DNA of 11,947 nucleotides from assembly GCA_023231165.1 (NCBI GenBank), contig JALNVY010000055.1, positions 1-11,947 of the forward strand, read 5' to 3'. The position numbers and the translations under genes were made by a program. Shown one piece after another: positions 1 through 7,003 of the stretch (the first letter of the stretch is position 1; each line of letters begins with the position of its first letter). The notes under the pieces are model-generated. The model was not told the origin of the DNA, searched no databases, and saw nothing but the letters and a program-made list of their open reading frames with translations. The DNA comes from Syntrophales bacterium. GTDB taxonomy: Bacteria; Desulfobacterota; Syntrophia; Syntrophales; UBA8958.

Positions 1-288
1 ATAGGAAAGATGCTGATAGTCGCAGCCTCCGCACTGGGTAAAATATGAACACCGGGGGGCAATCCGCAGCGGGGAAGGCTTGACAAGTTCGTGTATGATT
101 CCGTGGGCATGCCGTTTCTTAACGTCAGTCACCTTCACGGCTACCTCATCCTCCGGGGCGGTATAGGGGACAAAGACAGCCTGATTTTGATACCGTCCGA
201 CGCCTTCGCCGCCGAAGGCGATATCCTCGATGACAAGGGGAATGATCATCCCCTCCCTAAGGATGGAAACTTTCTCTGTAACATTCAT
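1..288 (-). CDS. rlmD: RlmD/RumA-type 23S rRNA (uracil-C5)-methyltransferase, N-terminal part (cut by window edge)
   Basis: The minus strand is open for 96 codons from an ATG at 288 to the window edge and continues beyond it. Residues 14-70 look like a TRAM RNA-binding domain (EDIAFGGEGVGRY near 21-33). Residues 80-93 carry the [4Fe-4S] motif of RlmD-type enzymes: C80, C86 and C89 (C-X5-C-X2-C) within CGGCDYQH. Known members methylate U1939 of 23S rRNA with SAM; the catalytic domain would lie outside the window. An AAGGA about 10 nt upstream supports the start, and an ATG 10 nt further upstream hits a stop at once. The gene is divergent from the TraB gene. RlmC, RlmCD and TrmA relatives share the fold, so the exact target site is not certain. 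Confidence 0.85.
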   Translation of the reverse strand, partial: MNVTEKVSILREGMIIPLVIEDIAFGGEGVGRYQNQAVFVPYTAPEDEVAVKVTDVKKRHAHGIIHELVKPSPLRIAPRCSYFTQCGGCDYQHLSY

Positions 289-313
289 AACAAATTCATC
301 CTTGAGAAATAAT

Positions 314-329
314 AGGGGCGCTGTCCCCT
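314..329. repeat. Short REP-like hairpin in the divergent intergenic region
   Basis: AGGGG and CCCCT arms (5 bp) enclose a 6-nt loop. A T-rich stretch (TATCTTTTGTTT) follows on the plus strand. It lies between two divergent genes, so terminating either one makes no sense; it is more likely a dispersed palindromic repeat or part of the rlmD leader. Confidence 0.35.
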
Positions 330-410
330 TATCTTTTGTTTCACTTTACAATCCTTCCGATTGCTGCTAATGACCCGCCATCAAGTCAATAGTTATCGGA
401 GTACAATACT

Positions 411-1580
411 TTGGACGATCCCAATATACACCGCCTGTCCTATGAAGGCAAAGAATTGATTCTCGTCGGCGTCGCTCATGTTTCCCGGGAGAGCGCCGAA
501 TTAGCCGAGGCGGTGATTGCCGCGGAACGTCCCGACGCCGTCTGCGTTGAGCTCTGCAAATCCCGCTATGAGGCCATCAAGCAGCGTGATAAATGGCAGG
601 AAATGAATATTGTCAAGGTGATCAGGGAGAAACGGACCTCGGTCCTGTTGTTCCAATTGCTTTTGGCCTCTTTCCAGAAGAAGATAGCGGAGAAGTTCGG
701 GATTACTCCCGGCGAAGAGATGATCAGGGCCATCGCCAAGGCGGAGGAAGTGGGGGCCGAAGTGGTCCTTGCGGACCGGGAAATCCGGATTACCCTCCTG
801 CGGGCCTGGCGGAAAATGGGATTCTGGACAAAGATCCGGGTCCTCCCCGAGATGATCGTTTCCCTTTTCTACACCGAAGACATTACGGAAGAAGAAATAG
901 AGAAGCTCAAACAGCAGGACGTCCTCGAAGTGGCCCTCCAGACCTTCGGGAAAAAACTGCCGTCCCTGAAGACGACCCTTATTGATGAACGGGACGAGTA
1001 TCTGTCCCATACCATCAGCCACGCCGCCGGGAAGAAGATTGTCGCTATTGTCGGCGCCGGGCATATGCCGGGCATCAAAACGCACATCGGCCATGTTGTG
1101 GACATGGAAACCCTTAACCAGATCCCGCCGCCGGGCCTCTGGGCGCGATACGCCGGCTGGGGATTTTCCGCCGTTATCGTCTTGATGTTCATTGCCGGAT
1201 TTTTCTATTCCGGCGGGAAGACAAGTATGGACATGATCATCATGTGGTCGGCTATCACGGCGGCCTGCGCCGGCGTCGGCGCCCTGATCATGCTGGCCCA
1301 TCCACTGACGATTCTCTCCGCCGCCCTATCGGCTCCCATTGCCACCATCCATCCCCTCATCGCCACGGGCTGGATAGCCGGTCTTGTCGAGGCAACCTTG
1401 CGGAAACCACAGGTCCGTGATTTCCTGGCCCTGAAAGACGACATCAGCTCGGTACGGGGATTTTTCCGCAACAAGATTACCAGATTATTGATCCTGGTGG
1501 CGTTTGTGAACCTGACCACGTCTGTCGGTACCCTCGTGGCCATTCCCGTGGTCATGAAATACTTTTTTACCAAGGTGTAA
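411..1580 (+). CDS. TraB/PrgY family membrane protein
   Basis: This 389-residue protein has the length and layout of the TraB/PrgY family (TIKI/EreA-like superfamily). The cytosolic domain (1-240) carries the two GxxH motifs, G20-H23 (VGVAHVS) and G215-H218 (VGAGHMP). It also has the conserved E47 (VCVELC) and a DREIRITLLR segment at 122-131. The C-terminal third is hydrophobic, with membrane segments near 250-268, 274-296, 300-328 and 356-385. Bacterial PrgY lowers pheromone activity in enterococci; the role elsewhere is unknown, although relatives are suspected metalloproteases. The TTG start at 411 is the only start in frame after an upstream stop at 390, and GGAG at 398-401 sits 9 nt before it. 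The rhomboid gene follows 1 nt after the stop, so the two are probably co-transcribed. Confidence 0.88.
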   Translation: MDDPNIHRLSYEGKELILVGVAHVSRESAELAEAVIAAERPDAVCVELCKSRYEAIKQRDKWQEMNIVKVIREKRTSVLLFQLLLASFQKKIAEKFGITPGEEMIRAIAKAEEVGAEVVLADREIRITLLRAWRKMGFWTKIRVLPEMIVSLFYTEDITEEEIEKLKQQDVLEVALQTFGKKLPSLKTTLIDERDEYLSHTISHAAGKKIVAIVGAGHMPGIKTHIGHVVDMETLNQIPPPGLWARYAGWGFSAVIVLMFIAGFFYSGGKTSMDMIIMWSAITAACAGVGALIMLAHPLTILSAALSAPIATIHPLIATGWIAGLVEATLRKPQVRDFLALKDDISSVRGFFRNKITRLLILVAFVNLTTSVGTLVAIPVVMKYFFTKV

Positions 1581-1581
1581 T

Positions 1582-2439
1582 ATGGCGTCCCCGAGAACCT
1601 CCGGCCTTTGTCCCAATTGCCGCAAGCTGATAAGTCTCGATGAACCGGCATGCCCCTATTGCGGCATCGCCAATCCGGGGTCGCGCTGGCGTACGTCTTT
1701 CCTGAGCCGCTGGACGGGCGGCAATCTCGATCTCGTCCGGCTGATCATTTACACCAATGTCGCCTTCTATCTCCTGTCCATCCTCATCAATCCAGCCGGA
1801 ATGGGCATCACCATGAACCCGCTCATGCTCTTTTCCCCTTCGGAAAGCAGCCTGTTCCTCCTGGGGGCCACGGGATCCCTGCCGATTACCCAGTTTCATC
1901 GCTGGTGGACCCTGATCACCGCCTCCTTTCTCCACGGCGGCCTCCTCCACATCTTCTTCAACATGATGGCCCTCAATCAATTGGGGCCCTTTGTCGTTGC
2001 CGAATTCGGCGTTAATCGTTTCGCCGTTATCTACACCGTGACGGGCATCGCCGGCTTTCTCCTTTCCTATTTCGCGGGGATTCCCTTCACCATTGGCGCT
2101 TCGGCAAGCATCTGCGGCCTCATCGGGGCCATTCTCTATTTTGCCAAGAGCCGGGGCGGTTTTTATGGGGATGCGATGTACCGTCAAGCCATGGGCTGGG
2201 TCGTCGGCCTCGTCCTCTTCGGTCTCCTGATTCCGGGAATTAACAACTGGGCCCACGGCGGCGGCCTGGTTGCGGGGATTGCGGCGGCGTTCATCCTCGG
2301 TTACGAGGACCGGCACAAGGAAACATCATTTCATCGTATCCTGGGGAATGTCTGTATCTTCGGAACCGCCGGCCTGCTAATCTGGGCTGCCCTGTCGGCA
2401 TTTTACCAGATTTTTCAGTACAGGGCGTATTTCCATTGA
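1582..2439 (+). CDS. Rhomboid family intramembrane serine protease with N-terminal zinc ribbon
   Basis: This 285-residue protein begins with a two-CxxC zinc ribbon (C10, C13, C24, C27) followed by a polytopic rhomboid domain from about 50 to 240. Visible rhomboid marks are H118-x4-H123-x3-N127 on the second core helix, the nucleophile region GASAS with S174, and the TM6 histidine H225 in AHGGGLVAG. Together they give the Ser-His dyad of a protease that cuts membrane-embedded helices. The usual GxSG reads GASA here, so the glycine after the serine is an alanine. A final hydrophobic stretch near 253-273 may be a seventh helix. The ATG is 1 nt after the TraB-family stop, indicating one operon. 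Substrates cannot be inferred. Confidence 0.92.
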   Translation: MASPRTSGLCPNCRKLISLDEPACPYCGIANPGSRWRTSFLSRWTGGNLDLVRLIIYTNVAFYLLSILINPAGMGITMNPLMLFSPSESSLFLLGATGSLPITQFHRWWTLITASFLHGGLLHIFFNMMALNQLGPFVVAEFGVNRFAVIYTVTGIAGFLLSYFAGIPFTIGASASICGLIGAILYFAKSRGGFYGDAMYRQAMGWVVGLVLFGLLIPGINNWAHGGGLVAGIAAAFILGYEDRHKETSFHRILGNVCIFGTAGLLIWAALSAFYQIFQYRAYFH

Positions 2440-2516
2440 GAGAACAGGGCATAACGGATGGGAAATGATTTTTACATGGGCGGACCGGATTTTTTATCTT
2501 TAGGGAGGGAAACAAA

Positions 2517-2924
2517 ATGAAAAGGGCTATTTCTATCATCATCTTGATCTTCATCATCGGGCTTCTGGCGGGTTGTGAAGGCGGAGTCGTGGTCGGAGGA
2601 AAATCCATGGGCGTGCAGGACGGGCAATTTGTTCGTTCCAGCGGTTATATGATTGGCTCGTACCCTTATCCTTTCGATGCCGTCTGTCAGGGAATCGACG
2701 ATACTCTCAAGGATATGAAGGCCGTAACCACCGAAAAACAAATTAAGATCGGCAAAGCGAGTATAATTGCCACTCTCCAGGGTGAAAAGGTTACCTTTGA
2801 GGTGGAGTTCAAGGAAAAAAGCAAAACCGACGTGTCAATCCTGGTTGGGATGGGGGGAAGCAATATCGCCTCTCAGCTCATTCATGACCGTTTGCGGCAG
2901 ACCCTGATAAAAACCGCGAAATAA
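2517..2924 (+). CDS. Small predicted lipoprotein, DUF3568-like
   Basis: This 135-residue protein has a lipoprotein signal peptide: charged start, hydrophobic core 5-17 and lipobox LAGC with C20 as the lipidated residue. The residue after it is E, not D, which would allow outer-membrane sorting. The mature part has a YPYPFDAVCQGIDDTLKDM stretch (49-67), then alternating beta-like segments, which resembles the DUF3568 family of unknown function. AGGGAGG at 2502-2508, 8 nt from the ATG, is a strong ribosome binding site. The gene lies 77 nt after the rhomboid gene on the same strand, so it may be read with it or from its own promoter. Its last 47 bp overlap the 3' end of the opposing nucleotidyltransferase gene. 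Confidence 0.85.
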   Translation: MKRAISIIILIFIIGLLAGCEGGVVVGGKSMGVQDGQFVRSSGYMIGSYPYPFDAVCQGIDDTLKDMKAVTTEKQIKIGKASIIATLQGEKVTFEVEFKEKSKTDVSILVGMGGSNIASQLIHDRLRQTLIKTAK

Positions 2925-4257
2925 CAAGCTGCTTTGCCTCCTCGGTGGTGGCAATCTCGCCGTTGAGCTGGGCATCTTCAATCTTGTTCAGGATCTCCCG
3001 AAACAGCGGGCCGGGCTGGAAACCGAGTTCCTGCAGATCGTGGCCCGTCAGAAGACGGGGAGGATGCAGGTCCTCCGTCGTGAGTTCTTTGAGCTTACCC
3101 CGGCAGAATACGTCATTGTCGAGGTGGCCGTGGCTCCCCAGACAATCGAGGCGGTGCAGGGCCAGATGGAGATCGAAATCCGGCATTCTCAGGAACTTCT
3201 TCACCGTGTTGGGCCGCATATCCTGAACATGCATGAAGCGCATGTGGTTCTCAATGAGGGCAAGGACGACGCCCATATCCGCCTTGGAAAACTTCAGACG
3301 CCTCATGATTGCGGCGGCGATCTCTGCCCCTTTTTTTACATGGTCATAGAAATGAACCCCCGTCTCGTTTTCCGTTCGCGTTACCGGTTTACCCACATCA
3401 TGGAGGAGGGCCGCCCAGGCTAACCGGCCGTAGGCCTCCTGATCGTGCCCCCTCTCCCGGGGCAACAGAGCGAGCATGATCATGGTATGCTCCCAGACGT
3501 CCCCCTCGGGATGAAACCGGGGCGGCTGGCTAACCCCCCGCAGGCCCTCGATTTCGGGAAGGAGTTGCGACAAAAGCCCCGTGGCCTGCAGCGACTCCAT
3601 GCCTTGATGGGGACAGGGGCCGGTGAGAATCCGGGTCAGTTCCTCCCGGACCCGCTCGGCGCTTACCCGGGCAATGTCCGCTGCATGCCGTTTGATCGCC
3701 CCTAATATATCTGCGTCAATGAGAAAATCGAGATTGGCGGCAAAACGTACCGCCCGGAGCATCCGCAGATGATCTTCGGCAAATCTCTCTTCTGGATTGC
3801 CGATGGTCCTGATCACCCGTTTCTCAATATCCGCTACACCGCCTACATAATCAACGATCTCCCCCGTTTCGGGATCCATGAGGAGACCGTTGATGGTAAA
3901 GTCCCGGCGGTAAACGTCCTCTCTTGCCGTGGCAAAGGAAACCTGGGAGGGATGGCGGCCATCCTCGTATTCCGCCTCTTTCCGGTAGGTGGCCACCTCA
4001 TGGGCGTGGTTGCCATCGCTGACGAGGATCACGCCGAAACTGATCCCTACAGGATAGGTCCGGGGGAAAAGAGCCATGACTAGTTCCGGATGGGCGGAGG
4101 TCACGATATCGTAATCTTCAGGGGCTTCGCCTCGGAGGAGATCCCGAACACAGCCGCCGACGAAAAACGCCTCATGGCCGGCGCTGCGCAGGGTGCGCAC
4201 AATGTGAAACGCTCCTTGCCCCATCCCCTCTAAGCTATCAGGTATCGCCACCGTCAT
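2878..4257 (-). CDS. cca: tRNA nucleotidyltransferase / poly(A) polymerase family protein with HD domain
   Basis: This 459-residue class II nucleotidyltransferase shows the family motifs in order: GGCVRDLL (34-41), metal ligands D48 and D50 in DYDIVT, RRDFTIN (117-123), and EDHLRMLRAVRF (161-172), which reads the incoming nucleotide. An HD phosphohydrolase-like domain follows with H257 and H286-D287, then a helical tRNA-binding tail. The enzyme would add CCA, or only CC or A, to tRNA 3' ends, or poly(A) to RNA. Deltaproteobacteria are known to carry several specialised members, so specificity is not settled. The start is an ATG with AGGAGG 9 nt upstream. The gene lies downstream of a 126-bp repeat element, and its end overlaps the lipoprotein gene tail-to-tail. 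Confidence 0.9.
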   Translation of the reverse strand: MTVAIPDSLEGMGQGAFHIVRTLRSAGHEAFFVGGCVRDLLRGEAPEDYDIVTSAHPELVMALFPRTYPVGISFGVILVSDGNHAHEVATYRKEAEYEDGRHPSQVSFATAREDVYRRDFTINGLLMDPETGEIVDYVGGVADIEKRVIRTIGNPEERFAEDHLRMLRAVRFAANLDFLIDADILGAIKRHAADIARVSAERVREELTRILTGPCPHQGMESLQATGLLSQLLPEIEGLRGVSQPPRFHPEGDVWEHTMIMLALLPRERGHDQEAYGRLAWAALLHDVGKPVTRTENETGVHFYDHVKKGAEIAAAIMRRLKFSKADMGVVLALIENHMRFMHVQDMRPNTVKKFLRMPDFDLHLALHRLDCLGSHGHLDNDVFCRGKLKELTTEDLHPPRLLTGHDLQELGFQPGPLFREILNKIEDAQLNGEIATTEEAKQLVISRFLSGSAANGHE

Positions 4258-4299
4258 CGCGCATCGCCTCCTGCCGTTTGTTTCTCTGATAGTTGTGTC

Positions 4300-4425
4300 A
4301 TTCCGTTTCTAAATCAAAGATGAAATCAAGGCGGCGAGACAGAGGCGACGAAGACGTATTCTTCATACGTCGAGGAGCCGATTGCCGATACCAACGAAGA
4401 TAGCGCTTTGATTTAGAAACGGAAT
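4300..4425. repeat. 126-bp MITE/REP-like element, copy 1
   Basis: A perfect 20-bp terminal inverted repeat, ATTCCGTTTCTAAATCAAAG, lies at 4300-4319 with its complement at 4406-4425. The exact centre holds a 7-bp stem with a 5-nt loop (4353-4359, loop 4360-4364, 4365-4371). Internal boxes CAAGGCG (4327-4333) and CAACG (4392-4396) match copy 2 in position. If the ends are read as TTCCG...CGGAA, TCA flanks both sides (4298-4300 and 4425-4427), a possible 3-bp target duplication. No coding potential is evident. Confidence 0.85.
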
Positions 4426-4622
4426 CATTTCTCCTCGTAATCATCTGGCAGTACTTGCGGGTTTTCCTTTCTCGCCCTCCAGTACCGGTATCCGAAGAAG
4501 ATACCAAACACCAAGGGTACCCCACCGATAATGACATTTTCCACCGTCCAGGGAGGCCGGAGAAAGAAAACAGCCCAGAAAATTACCGAGACAACGATGA
4601 ATGCCCACGTAGCCTGAATCAT
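4425..4622 (-). CDS. Small two-helix membrane protein of unknown function
   Basis: This 65-residue protein is not recognised as a family member. It has two hydrophobic segments, about 5-21 and 29-47, joined by a short RPPWTVEN loop, and a polar tail (RARKENPQ...DDYEEK), giving a membrane hairpin. GGAGG lies 5 nt before the ATG at 4622 and favours this start over an ATG four codons upstream, which would place the ribosome site inside the gene. It follows thiC by 36 nt on the same strand, so it may be read with the thiamine operon. Its stop codon (4427-4425) touches the end of repeat copy 1. A transporter or assembly accessory role is only a guess. Confidence 0.7.
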   Translation of the reverse strand: MIQATWAFIVVSVIFWAVFFLRPPWTVENVIIGGVPLVFGIFFGYRYWRARKENPQVLPDDYEEK

Positions 4623-4658
4623 TAAGTCCTCCATTTATTCATTTGTTATGGCGATCGG

Positions 4659-5942
4659 TCATGATTTTTTCATCTTGCCGATTTTAATGGCGCACAAGTC
4701 ACCGCACATGGTGCAACCTTCTTCATTGGCGCTGGCGCTCTTTTCGAGGAGTGCCGCCACTCGTTCCGGATCGATGGATACATCCACCTGCCCCTGCCAG
4801 TTGAATTCCTTCCGGTACGTCGCCATGAGCCGGTCTTTTTCCATCGCCCCCGGCAGTCCTTTGGCTAAATCGGCGATATGAGCCGCGATTTTGGAGGCAA
4901 TGACCCCTTCCCGGACATCCGCCAGCGTCGGCAGGCGGAGATGTTCAGCCGGGGTGACGTAGCAGAGATAGTCCGCTCCCGCCGCCCCGGCAATGGCGCC
5001 GCCGATGGCAGACGTGAGATGATCGTATCCCGGTGCGATGTCCGTCGGCAGAGGCCCGAGGACATAGAAAGGGGCTCCTTCACAGATTCTTTTCTGCAGC
5101 AGAATGTTGCTTTCAATATCCTTGAGGGGAACATGCCCCGGCCCCTCGATCATAACCTGGACGCCACGGCTCTTTGCCCTTTTTGCCAGCTCCCCCAGCA
5201 GGATCAGTTCCTGGATCTGCCCCCGGTCCGTGGCGTCGGCAAGGCACCCCGGCCTCAGTCCGTCTCCCAGGCTCAGGACCATCTCGTATTTCCGGGCAAT
5301 CTCCAGCAGGCGGTCGTATTGTTCATAAAGGGGGTTTTCCTTGTCATTGCAGGCCATCCAGTGGGCGGTAAAGGAACCTCCCCGGCTGACGATCCCCAGC
5401 AGACGTCCCTGCGCCTCGACGGCAGCGACGCTGCGCCGGGTTACCCCGCAGTGGACGGTGATGAAATCCACGCCATCCTGGCCGTTTTCCTCGATTACCT
5501 GGAAAATGTCGTCGTCGGTCATCTCCACAATGGCCTTGCCCTGGGCAAGCAAGCGCACCGCCGCCTGATAAATGGGGACGGTGCCGATTATCAGGGGCGA
5601 CGCCGCAACGATGGCCTGACGGATAGCCCGGATATCGCCTCCCGTGGAGAGGTCCATGATCGTGTCCGCCCCGGCGGCGGCGCAGACCCGCACCTTTTCC
5701 AGTTCTGCCTCCACATCCACCCGGTCTTTGGAGGTTCCGATATTGGCGTTGATCTTGGTCCGCAGGCCCTTGCCGATGGCGATGGGTGGGATCTTTCCGT
5801 GCCCGTTATTACGGATGGCAACGATGGTTCCGTCTGCCACCCCGGCGCGGATAAATTCTGGTTCGCGCCCCTCTTGACCCGCGCAGATCTTCATTTCCTC
5901 GGTGATAACGCCTTGTCGCGCCTGTTCTATTTGAGTCATCAT
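4659..5942 (-). CDS. thiC: Phosphomethylpyrimidine synthase ThiC (short form)
   Basis: ThiC is a radical-SAM enzyme that rearranges aminoimidazole ribotide into HMP phosphate, the pyrimidine half of thiamine. This 427-residue protein is the short form, lacking the N-terminal extension of E. coli ThiC (about 630 residues). Clear motifs are INANIGTS (64-71), MDLSTGGD (96-103) and GTVPIYQA (120-127). A TVHCGV segment, EGPGHVP, and the C-terminal cluster cysteines C410, C413 and C417 follow. The cysteine spacing is C-X2-C-X3-C, one residue shorter than the textbook CX2CX4C. The start overlaps the thiD stop (ATGA, 5942-5939), suggesting translational coupling; GAGGT lies about 9 nt upstream. The paralogue BzaF (5-hydroxybenzimidazole synthase) is the main alternative, but the thiD and riboswitch context favours ThiC. 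Confidence 0.95.
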   Translation of the reverse strand: MMTQIEQARQGVITEEMKICAGQEGREPEFIRAGVADGTIVAIRNNGHGKIPPIAIGKGLRTKINANIGTSKDRVDVEAELEKVRVCAAAGADTIMDLSTGGDIRAIRQAIVAASPLIIGTVPIYQAAVRLLAQGKAIVEMTDDDIFQVIEENGQDGVDFITVHCGVTRRSVAAVEAQGRLLGIVSRGGSFTAHWMACNDKENPLYEQYDRLLEIARKYEMVLSLGDGLRPGCLADATDRGQIQELILLGELAKRAKSRGVQVMIEGPGHVPLKDIESNILLQKRICEGAPFYVLGPLPTDIAPGYDHLTSAIGGAIAGAAGADYLCYVTPAEHLRLPTLADVREGVIASKIAAHIADLAKGLPGAMEKDRLMATYRKEFNWQGQVDVSIDPERVAALLEKSASANEEGCTMCGDLCAIKIGKMKKS

Positions 5943-6811
5943 GTTTCATTTACCTCTTTATTATTCTTCGCCTTGAAACCCATCTCCCGCTGGTTACAAA
6001 GTTGTTTTTCGCTGTCTTGTTCATAAAGATATGCCAGATGATTAGTGGGACCATGACCGGCGCCGAGGCGCAGGGCGTGGCGGATGGCAGCCGCCATGTA
6101 AGCTTCCGCTTCGGCAACCGCTTCCCGCATTGTCCTGCCTTTGGCAAGGCCTGTAGCAATGGCGGCGGAGAAGGTACATCCTGTCCCGTGGGTGTCATTC
6201 GTCATGATCCGTTCAAAAGGGAATTCATAAAAATCCCGTCCGTCATAAAGGACATCCACCGCGGCTCCAAGGAGGTGACCCCCTTTGACGATCACATTCG
6301 GGACGCCCAGATCATAAATGATTTTAGCCGCCGCCTTCATGTCGGAAACGGAAGCAATAATGACATCGGTGAGAATCTCGGCCTCCGGGATGTTCGGCGT
6401 TGCCACCAGGGCCAGGGGTAACAGTTCCCTGATCAAGACATCGCGAGCCCCCGGATCCATGAGGGCCGCCCCCCCCTTGGCAACCATGACCGGGTCGACA
6501 ACAAGCTTTTTAATGTCATATTGCCTGATCTTTTCCACAACAATTCTCATGATTGCCGGAGAGGCGAGCATACCCGTCTTGGCGGCGTCAACGCCAATGT
6601 CCGTCACTACGGCGTCAAACTGCGCGGCGATAAACGCCGGCGGCACCTCATGGATGGCATGGACGCCAATGGTATTCTGGGCCGTCAGGGCCGTGATCAC
6701 GCTCATGCCAAATCCGCCCAGGACGGTGATAGTCTTCAGATCCGCCTGGATTCCCGCGCCGCCTCCGGAATCGGAACCGGCAATTGTTAACACCCTTTTT
6801 ATCTTAGACAA
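5939..6811 (-). CDS. thiD: Hydroxymethylpyrimidine / phosphomethylpyrimidine kinase ThiD
   Basis: ThiD phosphorylates HMP and then HMP-P to HMP-PP, the step after ThiC. This 290-residue ribokinase-fold protein carries AGSDSGGGAGIQADLKT at 11-27 (substrate binding) and the HGTGC anion-hole motif at 208-212, with VVDPVMVAKGG near 104-114. It is about 25 residues longer than usual; the extra part is a polar tail after about 263 (EQDSEKQLCNQ...NNKEVNET). The start is TTG at 6811, with AAGGAG 6 nt upstream; an ATG 5 nt earlier is out of frame and stops at once. The gene lies downstream of repeat copy 2 and overlaps thiC by 4 nt. It is probably read from the riboswitch promoter through the repeat. 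Confidence 0.95.
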   Translation of the reverse strand: MSKIKRVLTIAGSDSGGGAGIQADLKTITVLGGFGMSVITALTAQNTIGVHAIHEVPPAFIAAQFDAVVTDIGVDAAKTGMLASPAIMRIVVEKIRQYDIKKLVVDPVMVAKGGAALMDPGARDVLIRELLPLALVATPNIPEAEILTDVIIASVSDMKAAAKIIYDLGVPNVIVKGGHLLGAAVDVLYDGRDFYEFPFERIMTNDTHGTGCTFSAAIATGLAKGRTMREAVAEAEAYMAAAIRHALRLGAGHGPTNHLAYLYEQDSEKQLCNQREMGFKAKNNKEVNET

Positions 6812-6878
6812 AACATACTCCTTATCGTGTGCTCAAGTAATAATGAACCCTCAAAAAGTAGAAAACTTGATCATAATC

Positions 6879-7003
6879 GACGGCTTCGTAAAAAGATCCG
6901 CAGGCAAGGCGCGCAAGTCCTGAGGAATGAGGCGTACTTCTCGTACGCCGCAGTGATGAAGGATGCAGCGCAACGCGGCATCCGGACTTTTTACGAAGCC
7001 GTC
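6879..7003. repeat. 125-bp MITE/REP-like element, copy 2, inside the thiamine operon
   Basis: A perfect 17-bp terminal inverted repeat, GACGGCTTCGTAAAAAG, lies at 6879-6895 with its complement at 6987-7003. Complementarity continues inward (TCCG) past a 1-nt bulge. The centre holds a 7-bp stem with a 5-nt loop (6931-6937, loop 6938-6942, 6943-6949). CAAGGCG (6905-6911) and CAACG (6971-6975) sit 26 nt from the left end and 32 nt from the right end, against 27 and 33 in copy 1. The right end encodes the last residues and stop of the upstream pyrophosphokinase gene. No direct flanking repeat was seen. Confidence 0.87.

Noticed and set aside
91..312. 73-codon plus-strand reading frame at the left edge
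   Set aside because: The minus strand of the same stretch encodes a clear RlmD N-terminus with the iron-sulfur cysteines, so this frame is its antisense shadow.
501..2316. Long minus-strand frames (266 and 249 codons) opposite the TraB and rhomboid genes
   Set aside because: They read as Arg/Gly/Asp/His-rich sequence without domains and mirror well-defined genes.
4298..4537. 79-codon minus-strand frame through repeat copy 1
   Set aside because: It runs through the repeat element and out of frame with the 65-residue membrane protein, which has the ribosome site and sensible topology.
4659..5942. BzaF (5-hydroxybenzimidazole synthase) instead of ThiC
   Set aside because: Paralogues are similar, but overlap with thiD and control by a TPP riboswitch make ThiC far more likely.
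4878..6026. 382-codon plus-strand frame opposite thiC
   Set aside because: Long only because of GC-rich codon bias in thiC; the protein is low-complexity in character and matches no family, whereas thiC is unmistakable.
4300..7003. CRISPR array or integron attC sites
   Set aside because: Only two related elements occur, 2.5 kb apart with genes between; there are no regular spacers, no cas genes and no integrase.
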